Translations under genes and position numbers: made by a program
In this document: piece by piece, positions 11,523-11,662 of the stretch
Layout of the letters: each line of letters begins with the position of its first letter
Numbering within the stretch: the first letter of the stretch is position 1
Notes under the pieces: model-generated
What the model saw: only the letters and a program-made list of their open reading frames with translations
What the model was told of the DNA's origin: nothing
Databases searched by the model: none
Origin: an uncultured Oscillospiraceae bacterium
Lineage (GTDB): Bacteria; Bacillota; Clostridia; Oscillospirales; Oscillospiraceae
DNA length: 11,662 nucleotides
Direction: 5' to 3'
Assembly: GCA_948766235.1 (NCBI GenBank)
Contig: CAQCFX010000046.1
Location: forward strand, 1 to 11,662

Positions 11523-11537
11523 GTCAAGGGGAGTTAC

Positions 11538-11567
11538 GAAAGCCCGTCAAGAGCGGCATGGGCTTTC
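11538..11567. repeat. Inverted repeat downstream of the SLH gene
   Basis: GAAAGCCC (11538-11545) and GGGCTTTC (11560-11567) form an 8-bp perfect stem with a 14-nt loop, 18 bp beyond the stop of the convergent minus-strand gene. No T run follows on either strand, so it is probably a 3'-end structure rather than a terminator. Confidence 0.4.
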
Positions 11568-11585
11568 AGGGGGGTAAGCGGGGTT

Positions 11586-11662
11586 TTACTTCTCCAGGGC
11601 GTCGTAGCGGGCCAGCATGGCGCACAGAGCGGCGCGGCTCACGGAGCCGTCGGGAGTGACGG
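11586..11662 (-). CDS. C-terminal end of a probable SLH-domain protein (partial)
   Basis: Only the last 24 codons and the TAA (11586-11588) are in the window, running in from the right edge. The end DGSVSRAALCAMLARYDALEK fits the second half of an S-layer homology domain (the G-x-V-x-R-A-x-x-A-x-M-L-x-R pattern), which binds surface proteins to the cell wall polymer. If so, the gene encodes an exported surface protein anchored by C-terminal SLH repeats. The stretch is short, so the call rests on this one motif. It is convergent with pepF. Confidence 0.5.
   Translation of the reverse strand, partial: VTPDGSVSRAALCAMLARYDALEK

Noticed and set aside
9623..11527. A 634-codon open frame antisense to pepF
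   Set aside because: Long antisense frames are expected opposite GC-rich genes; pepF has intact motifs on the plus strand and this product is low-complexity.

Overview
The window reads as chromosomal DNA from a GC-rich (roughly 60-65% by eye) low-redundancy Firmicute of class Clostridia, most likely the Oscillospiraceae (Flavonifractor / Lawsonibacter / Pseudoflavonifractor-like). The grounds are: strong AGGAGG-type ribosome binding sites, TTGACx-17/18-TAxAxT promoters, the short archaeal-type prolyl-tRNA synthetase, a PadR-HAAS/DUF4097-PspC cluster, a perfect Spo0A box, and the tail of an apparent S-layer-homology protein. The genus is inference; no rRNA or marker comparison was possible.

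Layout, left to right. (1) On the minus strand lies the head of the S10 ribosomal protein operon: rpsJ then rplC (running off the left edge), driven by a strong promoter near 1653-1682 through a leader of about 415 nt full of hairpins. The rpsJ-rplC gap is unusually long (249 bp). (2) Upstream on the same strand is proS, with a promoter at 3433-3461, a terminator at 1762-1793 and a palindromic intergenic repeat at 1822-1897. (3) Divergent from proS is a lone tyrosine recombinase with all catalytic residues; its stop codon lies inside a 26-bp direct repeat whose second copy is 107 bp further on. (4) On the minus strand are a soluble histidine-kinase-like ATPase lacking the phospho-acceptor histidine and, upstream of it, an Mrp/NBP35-type iron-sulphur carrier. 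The kinase-like gene has its own promoter, followed by three TGTCG motifs at exact 10-bp steps, one of them a perfect Spo0A box. (5) On the plus strand is a compact operon: padR regulator, a HAAS/DUF4097 beta-solenoid protein (8-nt overlap), an unrecognised 57-codon gene and a PspC-domain membrane protein. Its promoter carries a near-palindrome in the -35/-10 spacer plus two downstream copies, suggesting PadR autorepression. (6) A repeat-rich 3' region with a strong terminator separates this from pepF (oligoendopeptidase F). (7) Convergent to pepF is the last 24 codons of a probable SLH-domain protein.

Most genes are housekeeping or familiar accessory types. The features least explained by known annotation are: a family of GC-rich structured intergenic repeats with three copies here (two in the S10 operon, one after pspC) that keep a three-nucleotide-loop hairpin although the stem sequences differ; the His-less kinase under a probable Spo0A operator; and the PadR operon with its small unknown gene. 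I see no CRISPR array, tRNA, rRNA, insertion sequence or complete defence system.
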